In this document: piece by piece, positions 17,098 through 25,754 of the stretch | How the letters are laid out: every line of letters starts with the position of its first letter | Position numbering within the stretch: position 1 is the stretch's first letter | Assembly: GCF_032463525.1 (NCBI RefSeq) | Contig: NZ_CP135971.1 | Span: 124,001-188,000 of the forward strand | Reading direction: 5' to 3' | Length of the DNA stretch: 64,000 bases | Origin: Pseudomonas sp. DTU_2021_1001937_2_SI_NGA_ILE_001 | Lineage (GTDB): Bacteria; Pseudomonadota; Gammaproteobacteria; Pseudomonadales; Pseudomonadaceae | The notes under the pieces: model-generated | Told to the model about the DNA's origin: nothing | Database searches by the model: none | Seen by the model: the letters and a program-made list of their open reading frames with translations, nothing else | Translations under genes and position numbers: made by a program

Positions 17098-18357
17098 TCA
17101 GTGACAGCCCAGACGGTTGACCAGTTGCATCAGGGCCTGCACCGCCAGCCCGGCGTCGGCTGCGCTGATCGACTCTGCCGGGTTGTGGCTGATGCCACCC
17201 TTGCAGCGCACGAACAGCATACCCACAGGCCAGTGGTCGGCCATGGCGATGGCGTCATGCCCGGCGCCGCTGGGCAGTGACAACGAACGCCCCTGCACGG
17301 CCAGCAAGACCTCTTCGAGGCTCTGCTGAATGCTCTTGTCACAGGGCGTGGCAGGAATCGAATAGTAGGTCTGTGCGCTGAAACGCAGCCCGCGCTGCGC
17401 CGCAATCGTCCCGGCCTGGTCGAGCAACTGTTGCAGCAGCGCGTCCAGTGCCACGTCCTCGGGGCCACGGATGTCCAGGGTCAGGGTCACTTCGCCAGGA
17501 ATCACGTTCACCGCACCGGGGTGGCACTGCACGGTGCCCACGGTGGCGACCAGCTGCGGACCGGCCGCGCGCGTGCCGGCCTCGATGGCAGCCATCCATT
17601 GCACCGCCCCCGCCAGGGCGTCCTGGCGATGGCCCATGGGCACCGTCCCGGCATGTCCGGCCTGGCCCTTGAACGAGCAGTTCAGCCGTCGGGCGCCGTT
17701 GATCGCCGTCACTACCCCAAGGGCCAGATTCTCGCCTTCCAGGCATGGCCCCTGTTCGATGTGCAGTTCCAGGTAGGCGGCAATCTCGTGCCTGGCCCTT
17801 GCGGCTTCGCCGACTTTCAGCGGGTCCAGGCCGAAGTCGAGCATGGCCTGCGCGACGCTGATGCCGTCGGCATCGGTTTCGTCCAGCCAGTGCGCCGGCC
17901 AGGTGCCGCTCAGGCCACGGCTGCCGAGCAGGGTGATGCCGAAGCGCGTGCCTTCTTCGTCGGCGAAACCGACGATCTCGATGGCGTGGTCCAGGCGCCG
18001 CTGCTGGTCATGCAGATGCTGCACGACCTCGATGGCGGTGATGACCCCGAGCATGCCGTCGTAGCGCCCGGCATCACGTACGGTGTCCAGATGCGACCCG
18101 AGCAGCAGGGCGGATGCCCCCGTCCTGCGGCCTTCGTAGCGACCGCAGATATTGCCGACGCTGTCCTGCCAGACCCGCATGCCCGCCCCCTGCATCCATT
18201 CGCCGACCAGGGCATTGGCCTGGCGATGCTGGGGCGACAGGTAGACGCGGGTCAGCGCGCCGGGCGTGGCGCTCAGTGTGGCCAGTTCGTCGCAGCGGGC
18301 CATGACACGGGCCGCGGCCTGCGCGCTGCAGGCCGCGCCCATTTCCATGAAGCTCAT
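17098..18357 (-). CDS. hpxK: Allantoate amidohydrolase (M20 peptidase family)
   Basis: Protein of 419 residues in the M20 family of N-carbamoyl-amino acid/allantoate amidohydrolases. Metal ligands are visible: GSHLDT (His89), GRYDGMLGV (Asp100), DEEGTRFG (Glu134/135), LELHIEQGP (His199) and SHNPAES near the C-terminus. It converts allantoate to ureidoglycine with release of ammonia and CO2. The start at 18357 overlaps the aminotransferase stop (ATGA). Longer frames reading through the upstream gene are not real. Being in an operon with ureidoglycine-glyoxylate aminotransferase favours allantoate over beta-ureidopropionate as substrate. Confidence 0.88.
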   Translation of the reverse strand: MSFMEMGAACSAQAAARVMARCDELATLSATPGALTRVYLSPQHRQANALVGEWMQGAGMRVWQDSVGNICGRYEGRRTGASALLLGSHLDTVRDAGRYDGMLGVITAIEVVQHLHDQQRRLDHAIEIVGFADEEGTRFGITLLGSRGLSGTWPAHWLDETDADGISVAQAMLDFGLDPLKVGEAARARHEIAAYLELHIEQGPCLEGENLALGVVTAINGARRLNCSFKGQAGHAGTVPMGHRQDALAGAVQWMAAIEAGTRAAGPQLVATVGTVQCHPGAVNVIPGEVTLTLDIRGPEDVALDALLQQLLDQAGTIAAQRGLRFSAQTYYSIPATPCDKSIQQSLEEVLLAVQGRSLSLPSGAGHDAIAMADHWPVGMLFVRCKGGISHNPAESISAADAGLAVQALMQLVNRLGCH

Positions 18358-19616
18358 GACTGCACGCTGGCGTAGTGATCCCAGGCGGCCTGCATCGCGG
18401 CGCCTTGCGTGGTGCGCAGGCCCAGGCGGTTGAGCACGGCTTCCAAGGCGCAGAGGGTCTGCATCACGCAATCCTTGCGGGCGTTGTAGCCCATGGTGCC
18501 GATGCGCCAGATCTTGCCGGCCAGCGGGCCGAACGAAGTGCCGATCTCGATGCCGAAATCCTGTAGCAGCAGCTGGCGTACCTGCTCGCCGTGTACGCCC
18601 TCGGGAATCACCACGCCCAGCACGTTGTTCATCTTGTGTTCGAGGTTGCCGAAGGTCTGCAGGCCCATGCCCTGGATGCCCTTGAGCAGCGCGTCGCCGT
18701 GCAGCTTGTGGCGGGCGATGGCGCTGTCCAGGCCTTCTTCGAGCAGTATCCGGGCGCACTCGCGGGCGCCGAACAGCGCCGAGGTGGCCTCGGTGTGGTG
18801 GTTGAGGCGTTCGGGGCCCCAGTAGTCGAGGATCATCCCCAGGTCGAAGTAGTTGGAGTAGATCATCTCGTCTTCGCCGTCGCGATGCGCGTCGGTGCGG
18901 ATGCCGGCTTCGACGCAGGCGCGGCGACGGATCACCTGCTCCATGCGCTCGCTGAGGGTGATCGGCGCCGTACCCGACGGCCCGCCCAGGCACTTCTGCA
19001 ACCCGGCGGACACCGCATCCAGGCCCCAGGCGTCGCTGTCCAGCAGGTTGCCGCCCAAGGAGGCGGTGGCATCGGTGTAGAACAGCACGTCATGGCGACG
19101 GCAGATCTCGCCCAGTTCCGCCAGCGGTTGCAGCATGGTGGTCGAGGTGTCGCCCTGCACGGTGAGCAGCAGGCGCGGCTTGACGCGCTTGATCGCGTCT
19201 TCGACCTGGCCGGGCTCGAACACCTCGCCCCAGGGCGCTTCCAGGGTGTGCACCTCGGCGCGGCAGCGTCGGGCAATCTCGCACAGCAGGTGGCCGAAGC
19301 GGCCGAACACCGGTACCAGCACCTTGTCGCCGGGGCGGATCGCCGAGACCAGAATGGCCTCGATGCCGGCCCGCGAGGTGCCGTCGACCAATAGCGTCCA
19401 GCGGTTATCGGTACGGAACACGCCGCGATACAGCGCCATGACCTCGTTCATGTAGCCGGTCATGGCCGGGTCGTACTGGCCGATCAACTGGCTGGACATG
19501 GCGCGCAGCACGTGCGGGTCGGCATTGATCGGCCCGGGGCCCATCAGCAGGCGCTGTGGCGGGTTGACCGGCTGGTAGCTGGAAATGTTCATCGGCAGGA
19601 AACTTCCGTTGGTCAT
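18354..19616 (-). CDS. hpxJ: (S)-ureidoglycine-glyoxylate aminotransferase (PucG/HpxJ type)
   Basis: Protein of 420 residues of the alanine-glyoxylate aminotransferase class V fold. The pyridoxal phosphate lysine is Lys208 in SAGLQKCLGGPSG; TDATASLGG and LLVDGTSRAG are also conserved. PucG-type enzymes transfer the amino group of ureidoglycine to glyoxylate, giving oxalurate and glycine. Its product is the substrate expected for the divergent hpxXYZW genes 4-7 kb away, so the locus forms a continuous route. The start at 19616 has a weak ribosome site; Met9 (19592), with GGAAG upstream, is an alternative. Only ten bases separate it from the ABC ATPase gene. Confidence 0.88.
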   Translation of the reverse strand: MTNGSFLPMNISSYQPVNPPQRLLMGPGPINADPHVLRAMSSQLIGQYDPAMTGYMNEVMALYRGVFRTDNRWTLLVDGTSRAGIEAILVSAIRPGDKVLVPVFGRFGHLLCEIARRCRAEVHTLEAPWGEVFEPGQVEDAIKRVKPRLLLTVQGDTSTTMLQPLAELGEICRRHDVLFYTDATASLGGNLLDSDAWGLDAVSAGLQKCLGGPSGTAPITLSERMEQVIRRRACVEAGIRTDAHRDGEDEMIYSNYFDLGMILDYWGPERLNHHTEATSALFGARECARILLEEGLDSAIARHKLHGDALLKGIQGMGLQTFGNLEHKMNNVLGVVIPEGVHGEQVRQLLLQDFGIEIGTSFGPLAGKIWRIGTMGYNARKDCVMQTLCALEAVLNRLGLRTTQGAAMQAAWDHYASVQS

Positions 19617-19626
19617 TATCGAAGAC

Positions 19627-20344
<718 letters not shown>

Positions 20345-20364
<20 letters not shown>

Positions 20365-21004
20365 TGAATTTCTTCTCCAGGAACTGGCTGTAGCGCGACA
20401 GCGGATAGCACATCAGGAAGTAGCCCAGGGCTACCAGCCCGAACACCTTGAAGGGCGCGTAGGTCACGTTGTTGAGGATGGTGCCGGCCTTGGTCAGCTC
20501 GACGAAACCGATGATCGAGGCCAGCGCCGTGCCCTTGATGACCTGCACGGCGAAGCCCACGGTGGGGGCGATTCCGATGCGCAGCGCCTGGGGCAGGATC
20601 ACCCGGTACAGGGTCTGGCCGAAGTCCAGGCCCAGGCAGCGGCAGGCTTCCCACTGGCCACGCGGCAGGGCGCGGATGCTGCCGTGCCAGATGTCCACCA
20701 GAAAGGCACTGGTGTAGAAGGTCAGCGCCAGCGAGGCGGCGGTCCATGGCGAGACGTCGATGCCCAGCAGGGCGACGCCGAAGAATGCCAGGAACAGCTG
20801 CATCAGCAGCGGCGTGCCCTGGAACAGCTCGGTGTAGGCGCGGATCAGCCTGTGCAGCCAGGTGTGTCGCGACAGGCGCATCATCACCAGGGGAATGGCG
20901 ACCAGAGTGCCGCCGACGAACGCGGTCATGGACAGCAGGACGGTCCAGCGTGCGGCGAGCAGCAGGTTACGCAGGATGTCCCAGTCGCTGAAGGTGGTCA
21001 TCAT
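20345..21004 (-). CDS. ABC transporter permease (HisM/GlnP type)
   Basis: Protein of 219 residues with about five transmembrane helices. The EAA loop that contacts the ATPase is seen as GQWEACRCLGLDFGQTLYRVILPQALR. TWLHRLIRAYTELFQGTPLL is the typical region near the second helix. ATG at 21004 overlaps the TGA of the upstream permease gene; a second ATG follows immediately (21001). Pairs with the next permease to form the heterodimeric channel. Confidence 0.93.
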
Positions 21005-21666
21005 GGCTGGTCTCCAAAGCATTTGCGGCCGATGGCCAGCAGCGCCTGGCGCATGGCGATGGACAGCGCCAGGTACATCAGGGCGGTGACCAGGTACACC
21101 TCGAAACTGAGGAAGGTGCGCGACTGGATCAGGCTGGCGGCGAAGGTCAGTTCTTCATAGGACACCTGGGACACCACCGAAGAACCGAGCATGACGATGA
21201 TGCACTGGCTGACCAGCGCTGGATAAATGCGCTTCATGGCCGGTGGCAGTACCACGCGGATGAAGGTCTGGCTGCGGGTCAGGCCCAGCACCCGGCCGGC
21301 TTCCCACTGGCCACGCGGAGTGACCTGGATACCGGCGCGGATGATCTCGGTGCTGTAGGCGCCGAGGTTGATCAGCATGGCCAGCAGTGCGGCCTCACCG
21401 GCGCTCAGCTTGAGTCCCAGGTTGGGCAGGCCGAAGACGATGAAGAACAGTTGCACCACGAAGGGCGTGTTGCGGATCAGCTCGACGTAGGCGCCCCACA
21501 GGCGGCTGGCCAGCGAAGGCCGGCCGCTGCGCAAGGCAGCACCGAGAATGCCCAGGGACACCCCGCCCACGGTGGCCAGCACCGTGAGCTGGAGGGTCAC
21601 CCACAGGCCGGCGAGCAGCTCCGGCCAGTAGGGCAGCAGGGCGGGGAAGTTCAGCTGTGCAAGCAT
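21001..21666 (-). CDS. ABC transporter permease (HisQ/GlnP type)
   Basis: Protein of 221 residues with about five transmembrane helices and the EAA motif GQWEAGRVLGLTRSQTFIRVVLPPAMK. YVELIRNTPFVVQLFF is the common family motif. It lies ten bases after the binding-protein gene and overlaps the second permease gene by four bases. Confidence 0.93.
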   Translation of the reverse strand: MLAQLNFPALLPYWPELLAGLWVTLQLTVLATVGGVSLGILGAALRSGRPSLASRLWGAYVELIRNTPFVVQLFFIVFGLPNLGLKLSAGEAALLAMLINLGAYSTEIIRAGIQVTPRGQWEAGRVLGLTRSQTFIRVVLPPAMKRIYPALVSQCIIVMLGSSVVSQVSYEELTFAASLIQSRTFLSFEVYLVTALMYLALSIAMRQALLAIGRKCFGDQP

Positions 21667-21676
21667 GGCGAAGCCC

Positions 21677-22462
21677 TTAAGCGCCCAGGTTTTCAGGCAG
21701 TGGCGCTTTCAGCCACTCTTCGGAGAGCTTGTTCAGGGTGCCGTCCTGCCGAGCCTCGTCGATGATCGCGTTGACCTTGTCCTTCAGCGCCGCCTCGTTC
21801 TTGCGCAGGCCGATGAAGCACGGCGAATCCTTGAGCATGAACTTGGCCACCGGAGCGCGCTCGGCGTTCTGCCGGGCGATGGCGGCGACCACCAGGTTGC
21901 CGGTGGCAACGTACTGCACCTGGCCGGACAGGTAGGCCGACAGCGTGGTGTTGTTGTCTTCGTAGCGCTTGACCTGAGCGCCGCCCGGGGCGATTTCAGT
22001 GAGCACCATGTCCTCCACCGCGCCACGGGTCACGCCGATCGACTGTCCGGCCAGGCCGGCGGCATCCTTGAGGCTGGCATCCTTGGCACCGAACACACCG
22101 AGGAAGAACGGCGCGTACGCCTTGCTGAAGTCGATCACCTGTTCACGCTCGGCGTTCTTGCCCAGGCTGGAGATCACCAGGTCGACCTTGTCGGTCTGCA
22201 GGTAGGGCACGCGGTTGGCGCTGGTGACCGGCACCAGTTGCAACTTTAGTTTCATCTGCTTGGCCAGATGGCGGGCCATGTCGATGTCATAGCCCTGTGG
22301 CTGCAGATCGGTGCCGACCGAGCCGAATGGCGGGAAGTCCTGAGGGACGGCGATGCGGATGACACCGCGCTTCTCGATGTCCTGCAGCTGGTCGGCCAGC
22401 GCTGCGCCCGCCTGGGTCAGCAACAGAGCGCCTGCCAGTACCGCCATCAGTTTCTTCTTCAT
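21677..22462 (-). CDS. Periplasmic solute-binding protein, family 3
   Basis: Protein of 261 residues with a signal peptide (MKKKLMAVLAGALLLTQAGAALA). The mature part has the family 3 pattern IRIAVPQDFPPFGSVG, LQPQGYDIDMARHLAKQM, and KVDLVISSLGKNAEREQVIDFS. It determines the substrate of the importer, which is not readable by eye. ATG at 22462 is preferred because AGGGG lies eight bases upstream; the in-frame GTG nine bases earlier would abut the ribosome site. It is the first gene of the six-gene minus-strand unit and has a copy of the 13-bp putative operator about 26 bases upstream. Confidence 0.92.
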   Translation of the reverse strand: MKKKLMAVLAGALLLTQAGAALADQLQDIEKRGVIRIAVPQDFPPFGSVGTDLQPQGYDIDMARHLAKQMKLKLQLVPVTSANRVPYLQTDKVDLVISSLGKNAEREQVIDFSKAYAPFFLGVFGAKDASLKDAAGLAGQSIGVTRGAVEDMVLTEIAPGGAQVKRYEDNNTTLSAYLSGQVQYVATGNLVVAAIARQNAERAPVAKFMLKDSPCFIGLRKNEAALKDKVNAIIDEARQDGTLNKLSEEWLKAPLPENLGA

Positions 22463-22487
22463 CTTCGACACCCCTGTTGATCAGCGT

Positions 22488-22500
22488 AATGAAACAAAAG
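22488..22500 (+). promoter_or_regulatory. Putative RpiR operator, copy 1
   Basis: AATGAAACAAAAG lies 26 bases upstream of the binding-protein start. The identical 13-mer occurs on the opposite strand at 23581-23593, before the regulator gene. ATGAAAC-like words are common in RpiR-family sites. Confidence 0.5.
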
Positions 22501-22725
22501 ATTCGTTAATCGTGATTCTGCAACGAGTGTGCCAATGGCCTTTCGCCGTGCGTCGGTCACCCGGCGGGTGCTTGAAACCAGTCGCAATGCTTTGAAAGTC
22601 AGGCTCTGCAAAGCTGCTCAGGTGCTTTGGGGGGGAGCTCCGGCGGTGGGCATGCGGCGGAAGGGGCAGAAAGGAAGCGGGCGAAAAAGGCGCTTTGGTG
22701 AGTTCCAGTGCGCCAACTTGGTGCG

Positions 22726-23565
22726 TTAGCGCTGTTCTAGCTCATCCAGCTCGCCATACAGGGTGGCGATCTGCTGGATGCGCTGGCGCCCGTCGCCGAG
22801 CTGCTCGTGCAGCACCGCATTGACCAGCAGGTTGATCAGGCTGTTGGCGCTGGCGTAGCTGTCGAAGGCCGAGACGCTGTCCAGCGGGGTGCAGAGGTGC
22901 CAGCGCGCCCGTTCGATCACTGCCTGGGCCTGCGGTTCACAGATCACCAGGGTAGGAATCTGCCGCGCCTGCAGGCTGTCCAGCAGAGGCTTGAGCAGGC
23001 GTGGGCGACGGCGGAAGCCCAGTACCACCACCAGGTCGTCGGTGCCGGCATCGACCAGTTCCTCGGCCAGGGTCTGGCCCGGTTGCGGCAACACCTGCAC
23101 GGCACTGCGGATCTGCAGCAGCTGCTGGCGCAGGTGCAGGGCCACGGGGTAGGCGTTGCGCATGCCCACCACCCAGACCCGGCGGCTGTGGCCCAGCGCT
23201 TGCACCACTTCGGTGAACTGCCGGGCATCGATGGCATTCACCCATTGGCTGAGGTTGGCCATTTCCTGCTTGTAGTGCCGCGCCAGCAGGGTGTTGCCCT
23301 GCACCGCATCGCGGTTGTCGGCCACCGGCATGCCGGTCTGGCGCAGGGTGCGCAGCTCTTCGCGCATGTCCTTGTACTTCTCGTAGCCCAGGCGCTTGAA
23401 CAGGCGGCTGACGGTGGCTTTGGAAACCCCGGTCAGGCGCGCCAGCTCGGCGCTGTTGTAGCTCACCAGGTCGTCGTAATGGTCGAGCATGAACTCGGCC
23501 AGGCGCTGTTCCTGGGGCGTGAGTTGCGAGTAGTGGCTGCGCAGGCGTTCGTCTAACTGATTCAC
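22726..23565 (-). CDS. MurR/RpiR-family transcriptional regulator
   Basis: Protein of 279 residues from a GTG start. It has the RpiR N-terminal helix-turn-helix (LTPQEQRLAEFMLDHYDDL, then ARLTGVSKATVSRLFKRLGY) and a C-terminal SIS domain (VWVVGMRNAYPVALHLRQQL, DDLVVVLGFRRRP) that normally binds a phosphosugar or other small effector. GTG at 23565 has AAGG eight bases upstream. The ATG at 23592 would lie inside the repeated 13-mer and has no ribosome site. It sits between the two halves of the ureide locus and probably controls both. Confidence 0.92.
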   Translation of the reverse strand: MNQLDERLRSHYSQLTPQEQRLAEFMLDHYDDLVSYNSAELARLTGVSKATVSRLFKRLGYEKYKDMREELRTLRQTGMPVADNRDAVQGNTLLARHYKQEMANLSQWVNAIDARQFTEVVQALGHSRRVWVVGMRNAYPVALHLRQQLLQIRSAVQVLPQPGQTLAEELVDAGTDDLVVVLGFRRRPRLLKPLLDSLQARQIPTLVICEPQAQAVIERARWHLCTPLDSVSAFDSYASANSLINLLVNAVLHEQLGDGRQRIQQIATLYGELDELEQR

Positions 23566-23580
23566 AGAGGCACCTTGTAA

Positions 23581-23593
23581 CTTTTGTTTCATT
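23581..23593 (-). promoter_or_regulatory. Putative RpiR operator, copy 2
   Basis: The reverse complement of this segment is AATGAAACAAAAG, identical to copy 1. It lies just upstream of the chosen regulator start and about 120 bases upstream of hpxX, so it could serve self-regulation and the divergent operon. Confidence 0.5.
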
Positions 23594-23714
23594 CGGTCGA
23601 TGATATAGCAATCACGCGTTTGCCTGCACTGTCCGTTTCGCGACGGCATGCCAGGCGGCGGTCTTGCAGCCCGCGTAGCAGAAGCCGTGCTTCTGACGCC
23701 CCAAGGAGTTCACC

Positions 23715-23903
23715 ATGACACAGGTCACGCCCGACTGGGCCGCTTACGTCGAGCAGATGGAACAGGTGCTGGGCCTGCAGCTCGATGAGGCCCGCCGCCA
23801 GGAACTGCTCACCCAGTTCAGCCGTATAGCCGCCATGGCCGAGCCGCTGATGGACTACCCGTTGGATGACCGGCTGGAAGTGGCGGGGGTGTACCGAGCA
23901 TGA
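23715..23903 (+). CDS. hpxX: Small AtzG/HpxX-like subunit (DUF4089)
   Basis: Protein of 62 residues that matches the short partner proteins of AtzE-type amidases: WAAYVEQMEQVLGL, then RRQELLTQFSRIAAMAEPLMDYPL. In the cyanuric acid pathway AtzG binds AtzE and is needed for its stability, in the manner of GatC with GatA. A strong AAGGAG precedes the ATG, and the stop overlaps the next start (ATGA), consistent with a stoichiometric complex. It is short and easily missed by annotation. Confidence 0.85.
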   Translation: MTQVTPDWAAYVEQMEQVLGLQLDEARRQELLTQFSRIAAMAEPLMDYPLDDRLEVAGVYRA

Positions 23904-25294
23904 ATCCAGCCTCCCTGACCATTGGCCAGCTGCGTACGGCATTGCGTAGCGGCGAACTCAGCGCCCGCGGCATCGCCGAACACAGCCTGGCGGCCATCGC
24001 CCGCCACGACCCGGCGATCAACGCCTGGACCCAGGTGACCGCCGAGCGCATGCTGCGCGAGGCCGATCAGCAGGACCTGCTGCGCCGCCAGGGAGCCGCC
24101 TTGCCAGCGCTGGCTGGCGTGCCCTATGCGGTGAAGAACCTGTTCGACGTAGAGGGCTTCGCCACCCTGGCCGGTGCCAAGCTGTTCCAGCAGCGTCCAC
24201 CGGCCACGCGCGATGCCTGGGCGGTGCGCCAGCTGACGGCCAGTGGTGGCCTGCTGGCCGGGCTGCTCAACATGGACGCCTATGCCTATGGCTTCACCAC
24301 GGAAAACACCCACTTCGGCGCCACCCGCAACCCCCATGACCTGACGCGCATTGCCGGTGGTTCGTCCGGTGGTTCGGCGGCGGCGGTGGCGGCCGGGCTG
24401 GTGCATTTCTCCCTGGGCAGCGACACCAATGGTTCGATCCGCGTGCCAGCCTCGCTGTGCGGGATCTTCGGCCTCAAGCCGACCTTCGGCCGCCTGTCGC
24501 GCAGCGGCACCCATCCCTTCGTCGGCAGCCTCGACCACATCGGCCCGCTGGCGCGCTGCAGCGAAGACCTGGCGCAGGTCTATGACGCGCTGCTGGGGCA
24601 CGACCCGGACGACGGTTTTCAGGCCGACAGGCCGGCCGAGCCGTTGACCGTCAGCCTGGCGCGTGGCGCCGACGGCTTGCGCTGCGCGGTACTGGGCGGG
24701 TACTTCCAGCAATGGTGCGATGACACGGCCAAGGAGGCGGTGGCGCGGGTCGCCAGAGCGCTGGGCAGCGAGCGGGAGATCACCCTGGCCGAAGCCAGCC
24801 TGGCGCGCAGCGCGGCGTTCATCATCAGCGCCAGCGAGGGCGGCAACGCCTACCTGCCAGCGCTGCGCAGTGCGCCGCAGGACTTCGAGCCGCTGTCGCG
24901 CGAGCGTCTGCTGGCCGGGGCCATGATTCCTTCGGCCTGGTACGTGCAGGCGCAGCGCTTTCGCCGGCATTTCCAGCGCCAGGTGTTGCCGCTGTTCGAC
25001 GAGGTGGATGTGCTGATCGCCCCGGCCACGCCGACGTCGGCGACCCTCATCGGCCAGGAAACCATGAACATCGGTGGTGCCGAACTGCCGACCCGCGCCA
25101 GCATGGGCATGCTGGCCCAGCCGATTTCCTTCCTTGGCCTGCCGGTGGTCAGTGTGCCGTTGCGCGGCGCCAATGGCCTGCCGATCGGGGTGCAGCTGAT
25201 CGCCGCGCCGTTCAACGAACAGGCCTGCCTGCGCGTGGCGCATGAGCTGGAGCAGCGGGGCGTGACCCAGGTTGCGGCCATCAATCAGGAGTGA
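23900..25294 (+). CDS. hpxY: AtzE/HpxY-family amidohydrolase (amidase signature)
   Basis: Protein of 464 residues of the amidase signature family. The Ser-Ser-Lys triad is visible: Lys79 in [11 protein letters not shown], the cis-Ser in GGSSGGSA (153-160) and the nucleophile Ser179 in [13 protein letters not shown]. It belongs to the branch that includes AtzE (1-carboxybiuret hydrolase) and HpxY. In Klebsiella the hpxWXYZ genes are needed for the oxalurate branch of purine ureide use. The substrate here could be oxalurate or a derived carboxylated ureide. It overlaps hpxX and is followed closely by hpxZ. Confidence 0.88.
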   Translation: MNPASLTIGQLRTALRSGELSARGIAEHSLAAIARHDPAINAWTQVTAERMLREADQQDLLRRQGAALPALAGVPYAVKNLFDVEGFATLAGAKLFQQRPPATRDAWAVRQLTASGGLLAGLLNMDAYAYGFTTENTHFGATRNPHDLTRIAGGSSGGSAAAVAAGLVHFSLGSDTNGSIRVPASLCGIFGLKPTFGRLSRSGTHPFVGSLDHIGPLARCSEDLAQVYDALLGHDPDDGFQADRPAEPLTVSLARGADGLRCAVLGGYFQQWCDDTAKEAVARVARALGSEREITLAEASLARSAAFIISASEGGNAYLPALRSAPQDFEPLSRERLLAGAMIPSAWYVQAQRFRRHFQRQVLPLFDEVDVLIAPATPTSATLIGQETMNIGGAELPTRASMGMLAQPISFLGLPVVSVPLRGANGLPIGVQLIAAPFNEQACLRVAHELEQRGVTQVAAINQE

Positions 25295-25298
25295 GGCG

Positions 25299-25682
25299 AT
25301 GAACCTGCAAGCCATTGACCGCCCAGAGGTGCTGGCCGAAGTCAGCGCCGCGTTCCAGCGCTACGAACAGGCGCTGGTGGGCAACGACATCGAGGTGCTC
25401 GACGAGCTGTTCTGGCACGACCCGCGCACTGTGCGCCTGGGCGCTGGGGAAAACCTCTATGGCATCGAAGCGATTCGTGCCTTCCGCGCTGCACGGCCCG
25501 CTGCTGGCCTGGCCAGAACCCTGCGCAACACGGTGATCACCACCTATGGCGAGGACTTTGCCGTCTGCAGCACCGAGTTCACCCGTGCGGGCAGCGAACG
25601 CATCGGCCGCCAGCAGCAGACCTGGGCGCGGCTCGAGGGTCGCTGGCGCATCGTCGCCGCGCAGGTCAGCCTCATGAGCTGA
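25299..25682 (+). CDS. hpxZ: HpxZ/AtzH-like protein (DUF3225, NTF2-like fold)
   Basis: Protein of 127 residues with SnoaL/NTF2-like features: a helix AFQRYEQALVGNDIEVLDELFW, then GENLYGIEAIRAFR and a C-terminal strand WRIVAAQVSLMS. Homologues are named HpxZ in oxalurate loci and AtzH in the cyanuric acid operon, where AtzH hydrolyses 1,3-dicarboxyurea. The gene order G-like, E-like, H-like here is the same as in that operon. The start at 25299 has AGGAG about eight bases upstream, and the gap from hpxY is four bases. Confidence 0.87.
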   Translation: MNLQAIDRPEVLAEVSAAFQRYEQALVGNDIEVLDELFWHDPRTVRLGAGENLYGIEAIRAFRAARPAAGLARTLRNTVITTYGEDFAVCSTEFTRAGSERIGRQQQTWARLEGRWRIVAAQVSLMS

Positions 25683-25754
25683 TTCGCCCCATTGACCCTG
25701 CCGGCGCGGCTTCAGCGAACAGCATTGCTCTTCAACCCGACTACAGGACACCCC

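Noticed and set aside
17098..18993. A 631-codon frame reading through the aminotransferase gene into allantoate amidohydrolase
   Set aside because: The first part is out of frame with the clearly conserved aminotransferase; the real start is at 18357 where it overlaps the upstream stop.
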